From contig NZ_QUAK01000066.1 of the NCBI RefSeq assembly GCF_003429565.1, positions 1,221-61,893 on the forward strand: a DNA stretch of 60,673 nt, read 5' to 3'. Each line of letters begins with the position of its first letter. The first letter of the stretch is position 1. A program made the translations under genes and the position numbers. Positions 16,672-24,508 of this stretch are shown piece by piece. The notes under the pieces were generated by a model. The model was not told the origin of the DNA. It was given only the letters and a program-made list of their open reading frames with translations, and ran no database searches. The stretch comes from Streptomyces triticagri (GTDB lineage Bacteria; Actinomycetota; Actinomycetes; Streptomycetales; Streptomycetaceae).

Positions 16672-17199
16672 TCAGCGCTCCTCGATGACGACCGACTCGA
16701 TGACGACGTCATTGACCGGGCGGTCCGTGCGCGGGTTCGTCTGCGTGGTCGCGATGGCGTCCACCACCTTCTGGCTCGCGCCGTCGGTGACCTCACCGAA
16801 GATGGTGTGCTTGCGGGTCAGCCACGCGGTCGGCGAGACGGTGATGAAGAACTGCGAGCCGTTGGTGCCCGGGCCGGCGTTCGCCATCGCCAGAAGGTAC
16901 GGCTTGTCGAAGGACAGCTCCGGGTGGAACTCGTCCCCGAACTGGTAGCCGGGGCCACCGGTGCCGTTCCCCAGCGGGTCGCCGCCCTGGATCATGAAGC
17001 CGCTGATGACCCGGTGGAAGACCGTGCCGTCGTAGAGCCTGTCCGAGGACTTCTTGCCGGTCTCCGGGTGGACCCACTCGCGCTCGCCCTTGGCGAGTTC
17101 GCAGAAGTTCTGGACCGTCTTAGGCGCGTGGTTCGGCAGCAGCCGGACTTCGATGTCGCCTTGATTGGTCTTCAGGGTGGCGTAAAGCTGCTCAGCCAC
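16672..17199 (-). CDS. ppiA: Cyclophilin-type peptidyl-prolyl cis-trans isomerase
   Basis: Cytosolic cyclophilin of 175 residues, the standard bacterial PpiA size, without signal peptide. The cyclophilin core is complete: FHRVISGFMIQGGD contains the catalytic arginine, followed by GPGTNGSQFFIT and the HTIFGEV segment. It speeds folding at proline bonds. GTG at 17199 is chosen because GGAAGG lies upstream and the protein then starts with AEQLYATLKTNQGDI. The neighbouring position to crgA and the tRNA genes matches mycobacterial ppiA. Confidence 0.95.
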   Translation of the reverse strand: MAEQLYATLKTNQGDIEVRLLPNHAPKTVQNFCELAKGEREWVHPETGKKSSDRLYDGTVFHRVISGFMIQGGDPLGNGTGGPGYQFGDEFHPELSFDKPYLLAMANAGPGTNGSQFFITVSPTAWLTRKHTIFGEVTDGASQKVVDAIATTQTNPRTDRPVNDVVIESVVIEER

Positions 17200-17564
17200 G
17201 ATCTGCCTTCCGTTGTCTTCTCTGACTCCCCGATCCTCGCACGGATCGGGTCCGGCGCGGGCTATGGCCTGTCTTTCGGATCGGCCCGGGGCCGCGAAGG
17301 GGACGACGACAGGCACGAATCCCCGCCCGGCAGGCGCCACTCGGGCCGATCCGTGGCATCGTCGTCCACAGACACCCCTTGTACCGCAATGCCCGAAGAG
17401 CGGAGACCCTCGCGCTACGGAGGCCACTGCTCCGAATGCCCGATACGAGCGGCCACAGCGGCATTCTCCGACGGGCATGATCCGGAAAAGGGTGGAAAGG
17501 TGAAGTGTGTTCGCTTGGGGGGCACCCCTTGACCCCCGCGTACGCCACCGAGGAGGAGGATCCA
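17200..17564. other. Divergent intergenic region ppiA / DUF5324 gene
   Basis: This 365-base gap should hold the promoters of ppiA (minus) and the next gene (plus). I see no confident -10/-35 pair. A single DnaA-box-like TCGTCCACA occurs at 17362-17370, which is not significant alone. The last 50 bases are purine-rich before the strong GGAGGAGGA ribosome binding site. Confidence 0.4.
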
Positions 17565-18266
17565 GTGACCCGCATCGACAGCGCACGCGCCGCCGCAAGT
17601 TCGGCGAAGGACAGCGTGCGCCACGCCGCGGAAGTGGTGGCGCCCTACGCCGACACGGCCCGGGACCGGGCCGCCGTGTATGCGCATGAGGCACGCAGCC
17701 GGCTCGCACCCCGGGTCTCGACCGCGGCGCACCAGGCCGCCGACCAGGCTCGACTCAGCTACGACACCTACCTCGCGCCGCGCGTCGAGCAGGCGCGCGT
17801 GCATGTGCCGCCGACGGTGGACCGTGCGGCCGTCCGCACCAGGGAGGCCGCCGCGCACGCCGCGGCCGCCACCCGTCCGCGGGTCGAGCAGGCCGTCGCC
17901 GCGGCGCAGCCGGCCGCATCGGAGGCCGCGGCCCGCAGCAGCGCGGCCGTGGCGGCGCTGCGCGGCCAGGTCTCGCCGAAGGAGATCCAGCGGATCGTCA
18001 GAAAGCACGAGCGCCGCGCCTCGGCCGGTCGCTTCGCCAAGCGCGCGGCACTCGTCGGCCTCCTCGCAGGCGCCGCGTTCGCCGCCTGGAAGTGGTGGGA
18101 CAAGCAGGCCAACCCGGACTGGCTGGTCGAACCGCCCGAGCCGACCGAGGTCGCCGACCGCACCCCGCTGGCGTCGGTGGACGGCAGCGGTCAGAGCCCG
18201 CTCGACCCCGAGGTCCAGGCCAAGCAGGCCGAGACGGACGCGGCGGAGCGCGACGAACGGGCCTGA
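17565..18266 (+). CDS. DUF5324-type membrane-associated protein
   Basis: Protein of 233 residues starting MTRIDSARAAASSAKDSVRHAAEVV. The first ~150 residues are Ala/Arg/Glu-rich amphipathic helix, similar in appearance to apolipoprotein-like repeats, with periodic 'AARSRLAPRV' and 'AVAAAQPAASEAAA' segments. A short hydrophobic helix (about 158-176, ALVGLLAGAAFAAWKWW) and an acidic tail follow. I match it from memory to the Streptomyces DUF5324 family; the function is unknown. GTG at 17565 has a perfect GGAGGAGGA site. Confidence 0.8.
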   Translation: MTRIDSARAAASSAKDSVRHAAEVVAPYADTARDRAAVYAHEARSRLAPRVSTAAHQAADQARLSYDTYLAPRVEQARVHVPPTVDRAAVRTREAAAHAAAATRPRVEQAVAAAQPAASEAAARSSAAVAALRGQVSPKEIQRIVRKHERRASAGRFAKRAALVGLLAGAAFAAWKWWDKQANPDWLVEPPEPTEVADRTPLASVDGSGQSPLDPEVQAKQAETDAAERDERA

Positions 18267-18295
18267 ACGCCCGCGCGGAAGACCGGGATCGACCT

Positions 18296-18325
18296 GTGGT
18301 GGCGGGCCTTCGGGCCCGCCACCAC
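18296..18325. terminator. Strong hairpin terminator after DUF5324 gene
   Basis: A perfect 13-base stem, GTGGTGGCGGGCC with GGCCCGCCACCAC, closes a TTCG tetraloop 29 bases after the stop codon. No U-tract follows, which is usual for Streptomyces terminators. Confidence 0.8.
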
Positions 18326-18420
18326 CTCGTTGTGCGGGCCGCCGCCGCGGGCGTCCGGGTCGATCGCTCCCGCGGAGCGCTGAATCTCCCGGAGCGCTGC
18401 ATGCGGTCGGGCGTTCCTGC

Positions 18421-18523
18421 GAGTACTGCATACGCCGGGCGAGTACTGCCGCGGGTACTGAATCGAGTACCGAATCCAGTACTCCCTGAACGGTCTTCCG
18501 AGTACTGGTTCGGGTACCGGGTC
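18421..18523. repeat. Degenerate 12-bp tandem repeat array (GAGTACTGAATC-like)
   Basis: GTAC cores occur at 18423, 18443, 18455, 18467, 18479, 18502 and 18514. Four are exactly 12 bases apart and the last two again 12, giving six 12-mers close to SRGTACYGAATC (18441-18488 and 18500-18523) plus one upstream unit. The array lies in the 290-base gap (18267-18556) between converging genes, which otherwise holds only the terminator at 18296. Confidence 0.75.
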
Positions 18524-18556
18524 ACGGGCCGGAAGCGGGCGTATGCACCGGCCCGT

Positions 18557-19219
18557 TCAGGCGGTCGGCCCGTGCGGCCGGCGCATCCGGTCGGGCGCGG
18601 TCCGGTCACGGGTCGTGCGACCCCACCAGCGGCCCGGGCTCAGCTGGGCCAGAGTCCCGCTCAGCGGGTCGGCGATTCCCCGGGTGAGCGGCAGCAGACC
18701 GCCGAGCAGCCAGGCGTCCGGCAGCTCCAGGCGGTAGTGCCCGTCAACCACCAGACAGTCGACGACCCGGTGCACCGGAGCGACGGCGGTGACCGTGAAC
18801 AGCTCCAGATACTCGGTGACGTAGCTGCTCCTGGCCGTCCGGGTGCGCAGGCCGAGCACGGCGGTCCCCGCGAGCGCCTGCCACGGGAAGAGGACCGCCA
18901 CCCCCTGCTCGTACCACCACACTCCCTGCGGCCCCACGCCGAGGCAGGCCCGCCGGTCGCCGGCCACGCGCCACATCCGGCGCACGCCGAGGGTGACGAG
19001 CACGACCACCAGCACGGCCGCGGCCGCCAGGGCGAGACGGGCGCCGCCGCCCATCCGCGCACCGGCCGCCGCGGTCCCGAGGGACACGGTGACCGTGCCG
19101 CCCAGGCCGCCGAGCACTGCCGTCCCGGCGCCTGCCCGCCTCGCCCTGCCCCGGCCGACCGGGAACCACCGCGTATACGGATCCGCCCCGGACAGCGGCA
19201 CCACCAGCGGATGTGACAC
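18557..19219 (-). CDS. Membrane protein of unknown function (PH-like domain suspected)
   Basis: Protein of 220 residues with two hydrophobic segments near the N-terminus (about 30-50 and 58-80, GARLALAAAAVLVVVLVTLGV) followed by a soluble domain containing GPQGVWWYEQGVAVLFPWQAL, which resembles the bacterial PH-like (bPH) domains that follow paired helices. The assignment is tentative. GTG at 19219 is chosen since GAGGAGG lies just upstream; an in-frame GTG at 19234 overlaps that site. The gene is followed by no close neighbour on its strand, and tRNA-Ala lies upstream. Confidence 0.75.
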   Translation of the reverse strand: MSHPLVVPLSGADPYTRWFPVGRGRARRAGAGTAVLGGLGGTVTVSLGTAAAGARMGGGARLALAAAAVLVVVLVTLGVRRMWRVAGDRRACLGVGPQGVWWYEQGVAVLFPWQALAGTAVLGLRTRTARSSYVTEYLELFTVTAVAPVHRVVDCLVVDGHYRLELPDAWLLGGLLPLTRGIADPLSGTLAQLSPGRWWGRTTRDRTAPDRMRRPHGPTA

Positions 19220-19350
19220 AGCGGTCCTCCTCACGCGCGTCCCTGTCCCGCCGGCTCGAAACCGCTGGCGTCCCGCGCCCGATGCGGTCCAACCGCGCCG
19301 GAAGCAGGCGGCGTTGAGGGTACGGGCCCAGCCTCACCGGCACCGCCCAA

Positions 19351-19390
19351 AAAGCCCCCCGATCCGCGTTTCCGCAGGTCGGGGGGCTTT
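19351..19390 (-). terminator. Terminator downstream of tRNA-Ala
   Basis: A perfect 12-base stem AAAGCCCCCCGA/TCGGGGGGCTTT with a 16-base loop. On the minus strand the stem is followed by a run of T residues (CTTTTTGGGC), a classic intrinsic terminator eight bases past the tRNA-Ala 3' end. Confidence 0.9.
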
Positions 19391-19397
19391 CTTGGGG

Positions 19398-19470
19398 TGG
19401 AGCCTAGGGGAGTCGAACCCCTGACATCTGCCATGCAAAGACAGCGCTCTACCAACTGAGCTAAGGCCCC
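19398..19470 (-). tRNA. tRNA-Ala (anticodon TGC)
   Basis: A 73-base tRNA whose acceptor stem GGGGCCT pairs with AGGCTCC (one G-T pair), with a D-arm AGCTCAGTTGGTAGAGC, anticodon loop TTTGCAT and a T-arm GGGGTTCGACTCCCC. The discriminator is A and CCA is not encoded. Confidence 0.96.
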
Positions 19471-19628
19471 GTGACACCTGTCCCCGTCCGCTCTGGTCGT
19501 CCGGGCCGGCGCCGCAGCCAAGAGTACCGGGTCACCCCCGGGATCTCACAAAAGGATTGGGGGTCCCGGTCCCCGACCACGCTCCGTAGGATGCACGACG
19601 AGGTTCGCACCAGCGAAGGGGAGACGCC

Positions 19629-20177
19629 ATGGACGCAGCACAGCAGGAAGCGACCGCCAGAGCCAGAGAGCTGCAGCGGAACTGGTACGGGGAGCCGCTC
19701 GGCGCGCTCTTCCGCCGGCTCATAGACGACCTGGGCCTGAACCAGGCGCGCCTCGCTGCGGTCCTCGGTCTGTCGGCGCCCATGCTGTCGCAGCTGATGA
19801 GCGGCCAGCGCGCCAAGATCGGAAACCCGGCGGTCGTCCAGCGCGTCCAGCAGCTCCAGGAACTCTCCGGCCAGGTGGCAGACGGCAGCGTCAGCGCCGC
19901 GGAGGCGACCGGCCGCATGGAGGAGATCAAGAAGTCGCAGGGCGGCTCGGTGCTGACCAACACCAGCCAGACCACGCCCAGTTCGGGCGCACCCACGGTC
20001 AAGCGCGTGGTCCGCGAGATCCAGTCGCTGCTCCGATCGGTCTCGGCCGCCGGCGACATCATCGATGCCGCGGACGCCCTCGCCCCGACCCATCCGGAAC
20101 TGGCAGAGTTTCTCCGCGTGTACGGCGCCGGGCGCACCGCCGACGCGGTGGCGCACTACGAGGCGCACCAGAGCTGA
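19629..20177 (+). CDS. Helix-turn-helix DNA-binding protein
   Basis: Protein of 182 residues. An N-terminal segment (about 1-30) precedes a Cro/C1-like HTH (about 33-75, LNQARLAAVLGLSAPMLSQLMSGQRAKIGNP). The middle is Ser/Thr/Gln-rich and the C-terminal third (about 115-182) is a helical domain. ATG at 19629 follows GAAGGGGAG. It ends 36 bases before a Ser/Thr kinase gene on the same strand, so the two probably form an operon and the Thr/Ser-rich linker (SVLTNTSQTTPSSGAPT) is a plausible phosphorylation target; that is inference. Targets are unknown. Confidence 0.85.
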   Translation: MDAAQQEATARARELQRNWYGEPLGALFRRLIDDLGLNQARLAAVLGLSAPMLSQLMSGQRAKIGNPAVVQRVQQLQELSGQVADGSVSAAEATGRMEEIKKSQGGSVLTNTSQTTPSSGAPTVKRVVREIQSLLRSVSAAGDIIDAADALAPTHPELAEFLRVYGAGRTADAVAHYEAHQS

Positions 20178-20213
20178 GCGGCCGCACGGGCCGAAGTGGA
20201 GTGCAGCAGGACC

Positions 20214-21791
20214 ATGGGTGAGGTCTTCGCCGGCCGGTACGAACTGGTCGACCCGATCGGGCACGGCGGTGTCGGCGCGGTCTGGCGTGCCTGGGACCAC
20301 CGTCGCCGCCGCTACGTGGCCGCCAAGGTCCTGCAGCAGAGCGACGCCTTCACGCTGCTGCGCTTCGTGCGGGAACAGGCTCTGCGCATCGATCACCCCC
20401 ATGTGCTCGCGCCTGCCAGCTGGGCCGCCGACGACGACAAGGTCCTGTTCACCATGGACCTGGTGCGTGGTGGCTCGCTCGCCCATGTCATCGGGGACTA
20501 CGGGCCGCTGCCGCCGAGTTACGTCTGCGTGCTGCTCGATCAGCTCCTCGCGGGTCTGACCGCGGTGCACGCGGAGGGCGTCGTACACCGGGACATCAAG
20601 CCGGCGAACATCCTGCTCGAGGCCACCGGCACCGGCCGTCCGCATCTGCGCCTGTCCGACTTCGGGATCTCGATGCGCAAGGGCGAGCCGCGGCTCACCG
20701 AGACCAACTATGTGGTGGGCACGCCCGGTTACTTCGCCCCCGAGCAACTGGCGGGGGAGGAACCGGACTTCCCCGCGGACCTGTTCGCCGTCGGCCTGGT
20801 CGCCCTGTATCTCCTCGAAGGCGCCAAGCCGGATGCCAAGGCGCTGGTCGCCCACTTCGCCGACGGCACTCCGAGTGCGCCGCAGGGCATCCCTGAGCCG
20901 CTGTGGCAGGTGGTGTCCACCCTGCTGCAGCCCGACCCGGACGCGCGCTTCCGCACGGCCACGGGCGCCCGCAAGGCGCTGACCGCCGCCGCGGAACTGC
21001 TGCCGGAGCCCGGGCCCGACGACGAACTGGTCGAGATCTTCGACCAACTCGGCCCCATGCCACTCGGTTTCGGCCCGGACGGCCCACGCCGCGAGGCCGC
21101 CTCGCCGGACTCCGGGGACCCGGCCCCCGCCGCCCCGACCACCGATGAACCCGGCGCCGATCAACCGGGCGCCGATCGATCGAGTGCCGATCAATCCGGT
21201 CCGGACGCATCCGGTGCCTACGCATCCGCTGTCGACGAGCCCGGCGCCGCCGGCTCCGGCGTCCCCAAGTCGAGTGCCAGTGCCGGCGAGCCCGCCCCAG
21301 GCATCCCGCAGCCGAGCACACCCGGCGCCCAACACCCTGAGCACTCCCACGAACAACCCCAGCACACCCAGTACCCGGAGTCCCCCACCCCTCAGTACTC
21401 CGAGTCCTCCACGTCTCAACGCTTCCCGCACCACCCTCCGGCCTCCCCTCACCTGACACCACAGCCGTCACCACACCCCGGCGAGGACCCTGCACAAGCC
21501 CCGACCACCGCGGTCCGCCACGAGAACGCTCCTACTCGTGAATACACCGCTCAGCCGTCCCAGGTTCCCCATCGGACGGCCCCGATCTCCCCGAACCTGA
21601 ATCCGCCGCCGGCACCGTCGCCCGTATCACCGACACCGGCCCCCGTACCGCCGGCACCCTCGGCGCTGCTTCCGAAGTCCCCCGCCACCCACCGCCGCAG
21701 CGCGGGCCCGCCCGCCAAGGCCGTCATCCCCGTACTGCTGCTGGCCGCAGCCTGCTTCGCCGTCGGCATCTGGGCACTGACCCGCATCTGA
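20214..21791 (+). CDS. Ser/Thr protein kinase with C-terminal membrane anchor
   Basis: Kinase of 525 residues. The catalytic domain (about 7-270) has IGHGGVGAV, the lysine in VAAKVL, HRDIKPANILL, SDFGISM and FAPEQL, so all key residues are present. A long Pro/Ser/Gln-rich region (about 290-500) full of PSSADQSG- and TPQYSES-like stretches connects to one C-terminal helix (about 502-521, VIPVLLLAAACFAVGIWALT) ending at the stop. There is no extracellular sensor domain, unlike the PASTA kinase at 8099. ATG at 20214 is preferred; GTG at 20196 is possible. Upstream lies an HTH gene, a candidate substrate. Confidence 0.9.
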   Translation: MGEVFAGRYELVDPIGHGGVGAVWRAWDHRRRRYVAAKVLQQSDAFTLLRFVREQALRIDHPHVLAPASWAADDDKVLFTMDLVRGGSLAHVIGDYGPLPPSYVCVLLDQLLAGLTAVHAEGVVHRDIKPANILLEATGTGRPHLRLSDFGISMRKGEPRLTETNYVVGTPGYFAPEQLAGEEPDFPADLFAVGLVALYLLEGAKPDAKALVAHFADGTPSAPQGIPEPLWQVVSTLLQPDPDARFRTATGARKALTAAAELLPEPGPDDELVEIFDQLGPMPLGFGPDGPRREAASPDSGDPAPAAPTTDEPGADQPGADRSSADQSGPDASGAYASAVDEPGAAGSGVPKSSASAGEPAPGIPQPSTPGAQHPEHSHEQPQHTQYPESPTPQYSESSTSQRFPHHPPASPHLTPQPSPHPGEDPAQAPTTAVRHENAPTREYTAQPSQVPHRTAPISPNLNPPPAPSPVSPTPAPVPPAPSALLPKSPATHRRSAGPPAKAVIPVLLLAAACFAVGIWALTRI

Positions 21792-21817
21792 GCCGCCCAC
21801 AGACCGCCCGGGTGCGG

Positions 21818-21850
21818 GCCCTCGGGGAGACGCCCCGAAGACAGGGCCTA
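21818..21850. terminator. Hairpin between converging kinase and secreted-protein genes
   Basis: Nested inverted repeats (GCCCT...AGGGC around CGGGG-AGACG-CCCCG) fill the short gap between the kinase stop and the end of the minus-strand gene, likely a bidirectional terminator. Confidence 0.5.
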
Positions 21851-23131
21851 GACCGCCGCACCCCGCCGCCGCGCCACCAACGTCCACACCCCGAGCCCGA
21901 GTACAAGGACCGTCCCGCTGCCGAGGCCCGCGGCCGCGAGGATCTTCATCGAGTCGTCCGCACCGGCCCCGTCCGCACCCGCCCGGCCCGCACCGCCGGA
22001 CCCGGCCCCGCCGTCCTCCGGCACTACCTGAAAGATCCCGGCGTCACCGGCGTACTCAGGAGTGTCAGCGGCCTCACCCCGTACACCGATCCGCAGCGTC
22101 ACCTCGAGCTCGTCGCTCCCCGACGCCGCCCGAAGCTCAGGACCTGCCGTGACCTGCAGGTAGTACTGACCTGGGAACCGCACGGTGCTGACCTCGGTGC
22201 GCGGCGAGAACCGGTTCGCGTAATCCACCGGCGGCAGCGCCCCCAGCGCCGCCCTCGGCTGCCCAGCGGGCGACGACACCACCTCGGAGGTCACCTCCGC
22301 CCGCGCCGGATCGGCCAGCGACAGGGCGAGTGCGCCCGCGGCGGGCCCACCGTCCGCCACACCGTTCAACTCGGCCTGCGCCGACAGCTGTTGCCCCCAG
22401 CCCAGCGGAACCCGGTAGAAGCGCGTCTCGCCGGGCGCGATGCGATCCTTCCAGGCACCCGCGCCCACCGCGGCAGCCGAACTGAAGCCGCTGCCTCCGC
22501 GCACACTCCCGGCGTCTTCCGACGGGGCCTCGGGCGGCGTCGAGTTCCAGTCCTCCGGCGCGGCGGTGGCGCCACCGCCGGACTTGAGCGGCGGCTCCTC
22601 GTGAAAGTTGATCTCGAGCGCCCAGGCACCCGCCGCCGACCCCTTCGCGCCCGTCCGCTCGACGACCACGTCATACGTACCGGCCCTGCTGCAGCGGTCG
22701 GCCCCCGCCCCGAGCGTGCGGTCCGCGGTCACGGCGAGCGGCCTGGCATGGCGAGCGGCACCGACACGCTTCGCCTGGGACCCGCACCGCACCCCGTCAC
22801 CGCTCTGCAGGGTCACCTCGATCCCGTCCGCGTAGGTCACATCGGAGCCCAGCTCGGGCACGGCCACGACGGACACATAGGCCCCGGAGCGCGCATCGAG
22901 CTCGACGCTGTACACCAACCGCTCCTCGGGCCCGACAGAGCTCCGGTACGGCGTCCCCGCCTCGAGCTCCTCGGCCTGGCTGGGAGTGGCACCGCCCTGC
23001 ACGGTCCGCGCCCCGTCCTCGAAGGCGTACGGTGCCGGGTCGGCCGCCGCGTACGCCGCCGCGGGCACCGCCAGCGCCACACCCACGGCCATCGCCCACA
23101 CCGCCAGGGTCCGCCCCCTGCCGCGCACCAT
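21848..23131 (-). CDS. Secreted, membrane-anchored protein of unknown function
   Basis: Protein of 427 residues with a signal peptide (about 1-28, VWAMAVGVALAVPAAAYA) and a C-terminal helix plus basic stop-transfer tail (about 398-427, LVLGLGVWTLVARRRG). The extracellular part contains two domains that look like repeated beta-sandwiches: residues ~50-190 and ~240-375 share motifs such as ETRFYRVPLGWGQQLSAQAEL and ERLVYSVELDARSGAYVSVV. This suggests two lectin- or Ig-like modules, but no family is recognised. ATG at 23131 has AAGGAG upstream; the 5' leader carries a 9-bp repeat array. Confidence 0.8.
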   Translation of the reverse strand: MVRGRGRTLAVWAMAVGVALAVPAAAYAAADPAPYAFEDGARTVQGGATPSQAEELEAGTPYRSSVGPEERLVYSVELDARSGAYVSVVAVPELGSDVTYADGIEVTLQSGDGVRCGSQAKRVGAARHARPLAVTADRTLGAGADRCSRAGTYDVVVERTGAKGSAAGAWALEINFHEEPPLKSGGGATAAPEDWNSTPPEAPSEDAGSVRGGSGFSSAAAVGAGAWKDRIAPGETRFYRVPLGWGQQLSAQAELNGVADGGPAAGALALSLADPARAEVTSEVVSSPAGQPRAALGALPPVDYANRFSPRTEVSTVRFPGQYYLQVTAGPELRAASGSDELEVTLRIGVRGEAADTPEYAGDAGIFQVVPEDGGAGSGGAGRAGADGAGADDSMKILAAAGLGSGTVLVLGLGVWTLVARRRGAAV

Positions 23132-23141
23132 CAACGCGCTC

Positions 23142-23195
23142 CTTGTCCTCGCCGTCCTCGCCGTCCTCGCCGTCCGTGCCGTCCGCGCTGTCCTC
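23142..23195. repeat. Six tandem 9-bp repeats upstream of a start codon
   Basis: Six units close to GCCGTCCTC on the plus strand (GAGGACGGC on the coding minus strand) end next to the ribosome binding site of the 21848-23131 gene. Every coding-strand unit contains GGA, and four or five resemble partial Shine-Dalgarno sequences. Confidence 0.75.
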
Positions 23196-23449
23196 GCCCC
23201 CGACATCCGGCCGGCCGTGCCACGGTCCGGCCCGCCCCATCCTGCCCCGGCCGTCCCCGCGCTGTCTCGTACCGGAAGCAGAAGCTCCCACTCCGCGCAA
23301 CCGCACTTTGCTCCGGTACGAGGATGCTTCACTCAGGCGAACGGCGGCCACCAAGAGTGATCACGGCAACACGGCCGGCACAGCGTCCGGGGAGACACCC
23401 TCCTGTTCGGACCTTGTCCGCGCCCCGTCCAGGGCCTAACAGCACAAGA

Positions 23450-23473
23450 CCCCGGTCGCCACTGCGGCCGGGG
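23450..23473 (-). terminator. Terminator after the DLW-39 gene
   Basis: CCCCGG-T-CGC-CACT-GCG-G-CCGGGG folds into a 10-pair stem with one G-T pair, 34 bases beyond the stop codon of the minus-strand gene at 23507. Confidence 0.55.
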
Positions 23474-23506
23474 CCCTGCACCGAAAGAATCTGAAGCTGT
23501 GGATGC

Positions 23507-23635
23507 TCACGAACCCGTGGGCACGGAGTCGGTCGCCTCCGTCCACAGATCCTGCTCGGCGCGATCCGCCTGGATCTGGCGGTACACGAGGAGCCCGCCG
23601 ACGGCGGCCAGTGCGACCAGGAGAAGCTTCTTCAC
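23507..23635 (-). CDS. DLW-39 family small membrane protein
   Basis: Protein of 42 residues: a basic start (MKKLLLVALAAVGGLLVYRQI) forming one N-terminal helix, then an acidic stretch containing the family's name-giving DLW motif (EQDLWTEATDSVP). DLW-39 proteins are small actinobacterial proteins encoded near gyrA; their function is unknown. GTG at 23635 has GAGG about ten bases upstream. It is easily missed because of its size, but motif, location and helix agree. Confidence 0.88.
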   Translation of the reverse strand: MKKLLLVALAAVGGLLVYRQIQADRAEQDLWTEATDSVPTGS

Positions 23636-23940
23636 CGCGCTACCTCGTCTTTCCTTGACGTAGGGGACCTTTGGCGCCCGACTATACACACCGATCGATA
23701 CCGTTCGGTGACCTGGATCCGGGCCAACTACGGCCCCCACCACAGCAGTCGACCTCCCCGGCGACCGACCCGTACACGGAGCCCCGACCCCGTGATTTCG
23801 GACTCCTCGCCCCTCCTGCCGCCAACCGGGTGGTGTTCATCAGAAGATCGGCGAATCGCGCTGCCGCCTCCCGCACCACGCGGACCTCGTCCACATGATG
23901 AGGAAGTACGCAAATCGTCCGACCCGAAAGTGGAGGGATC
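23636..23940. promoter_or_regulatory. Divergent intergenic region with TATAGT and an inverted repeat
   Basis: On the minus strand TATAGT (23681-23686) is a good -10 candidate for the DLW-39 gene, 46 bases from its start. Just upstream, CACCGA (23689-23694) and TCGGTG (23705-23710) form an inverted repeat spanning the -35 area, compatible with an operator. No -35 consensus is present. The plus-strand side shows no clear promoter for the gene at 23941. Confidence 0.35.
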
Positions 23941-24339
23941 ATGGCAGGCAACACGTTCACCCGCATCTGGGCCGCCGCAGTCACGGCGATCCTCGCGCTG
24001 TTCGCCGCACTCGGCTTCACCACCACCGCGACCGCAGCCCCGTCGACCACCGCACCGCAGCAGGAGGACGCCGGCCGGGCAACGGCGCCGGTGACCCGCT
24101 CGGTCGCGCCGGCAGCCCACTCGCCACGGCCGTACGACGCCCAGCGGCCACCCACGATGAAGCAGCGCATCCGCGCCGAAGCCCACGGCTCCTCGCCGAA
24201 CGCCCGCGGACTCGGCGGCCTCGTCACACCTCTGACACGCACCGGCGAAGTGAGCGAGGAGAGCGAAACGGAAGAGGCCCGGGAACGCTCAAGGCCCGGA
24301 AACTCCGAAGAGCTCCCGGGCCTTGGACTTGCTGCCTGA
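23941..24339 (+). CDS. Small putative exported protein (DUF6344-like)
   Basis: Protein of 132 residues with an N-terminal signal-like helix (about 7-32, IWAAAVTAILALFAALGFTTTATAA), a Thr/Ala/Pro-rich middle and the segment TMKQRIRAEAHGSSPNAR. From memory it resembles the Streptomyces DUF6344 family; function is unknown. ATG at 23941 follows GGAGGG. The last ~30 codons coincide with an inverted repeat that looks like the terminator of tRNA-Ile on the other strand, so the C-terminus may be poorly conserved. Confidence 0.65.
   Translation: MAGNTFTRIWAAAVTAILALFAALGFTTTATAAPSTTAPQQEDAGRATAPVTRSVAPAAHSPRPYDAQRPPTMKQRIRAEAHGSSPNARGLGGLVTPLTRTGEVSEESETEEARERSRPGNSEELPGLGLAA
24291..24324 (-). terminator. 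Terminator downstream of tRNA-Ile, inside the end of a small gene
   Basis: AAGGCCCGG (24291-24299) pairs with CCGGGCCTT (24316-24324). On the minus strand it follows tRNA-Ile by about 30 bases. It lies within the 3' end of the plus-strand small gene. Confidence 0.55.
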
Positions 24340-24352
24340 AGCAGGCTGCCTG

Positions 24353-24426
24353 TGGGGCTAACAGGATTTGAACCTGTGGCCTCATCCTTATCAGGGATGC
24401 GCTCTAACCAACTGAGCTATAGCCCC
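24353..24426 (-). tRNA. tRNA-Ile (anticodon GAT)
   Basis: A 74-base tRNA: acceptor GGGGCTA/TAGCCCC, D-arm AGCTCAGTTGGTTAGAGC, anticodon loop CTGATAA giving GAT, T-arm AGGTTCAAATCCT, discriminator A, CCA not encoded. Its place next to the DUF3566 and gyrA genes matches the ileT locus of other actinobacteria. Confidence 0.96.
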
Positions 24427-24508
24427 TTGCGCTCGCGCGCTGACCTCTGAAGATTAGCGCACGACGCGGTCAGTCCCAAAATCGGTATCCGAGCCCGCCG
24501 TACCGGAC

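Larger units (their letters stand above)
23132..23506. other. Leader/intergenic region of the secreted-protein gene
   Basis: This 375-base gap between two minus-strand genes holds the repeat array at 23142-23195 and a terminator at 23450-23473. Weak open frames cross it on both strands but show no conserved motif or good start, so I call no gene. Confidence 0.4.

Noticed and set aside
18421..18523. CRISPR array
   Set aside because: Units are only 12 bases with no unique spacers and no cas genes nearby.
22797..23354. Minus-strand open frame with acidic EDGEDGEDG stretch upstream of the secreted-protein gene
   Set aside because: The acidic stretch is just the 9-bp repeat read in another frame; most of the frame overlaps the secreted-protein gene and no family motif is present.
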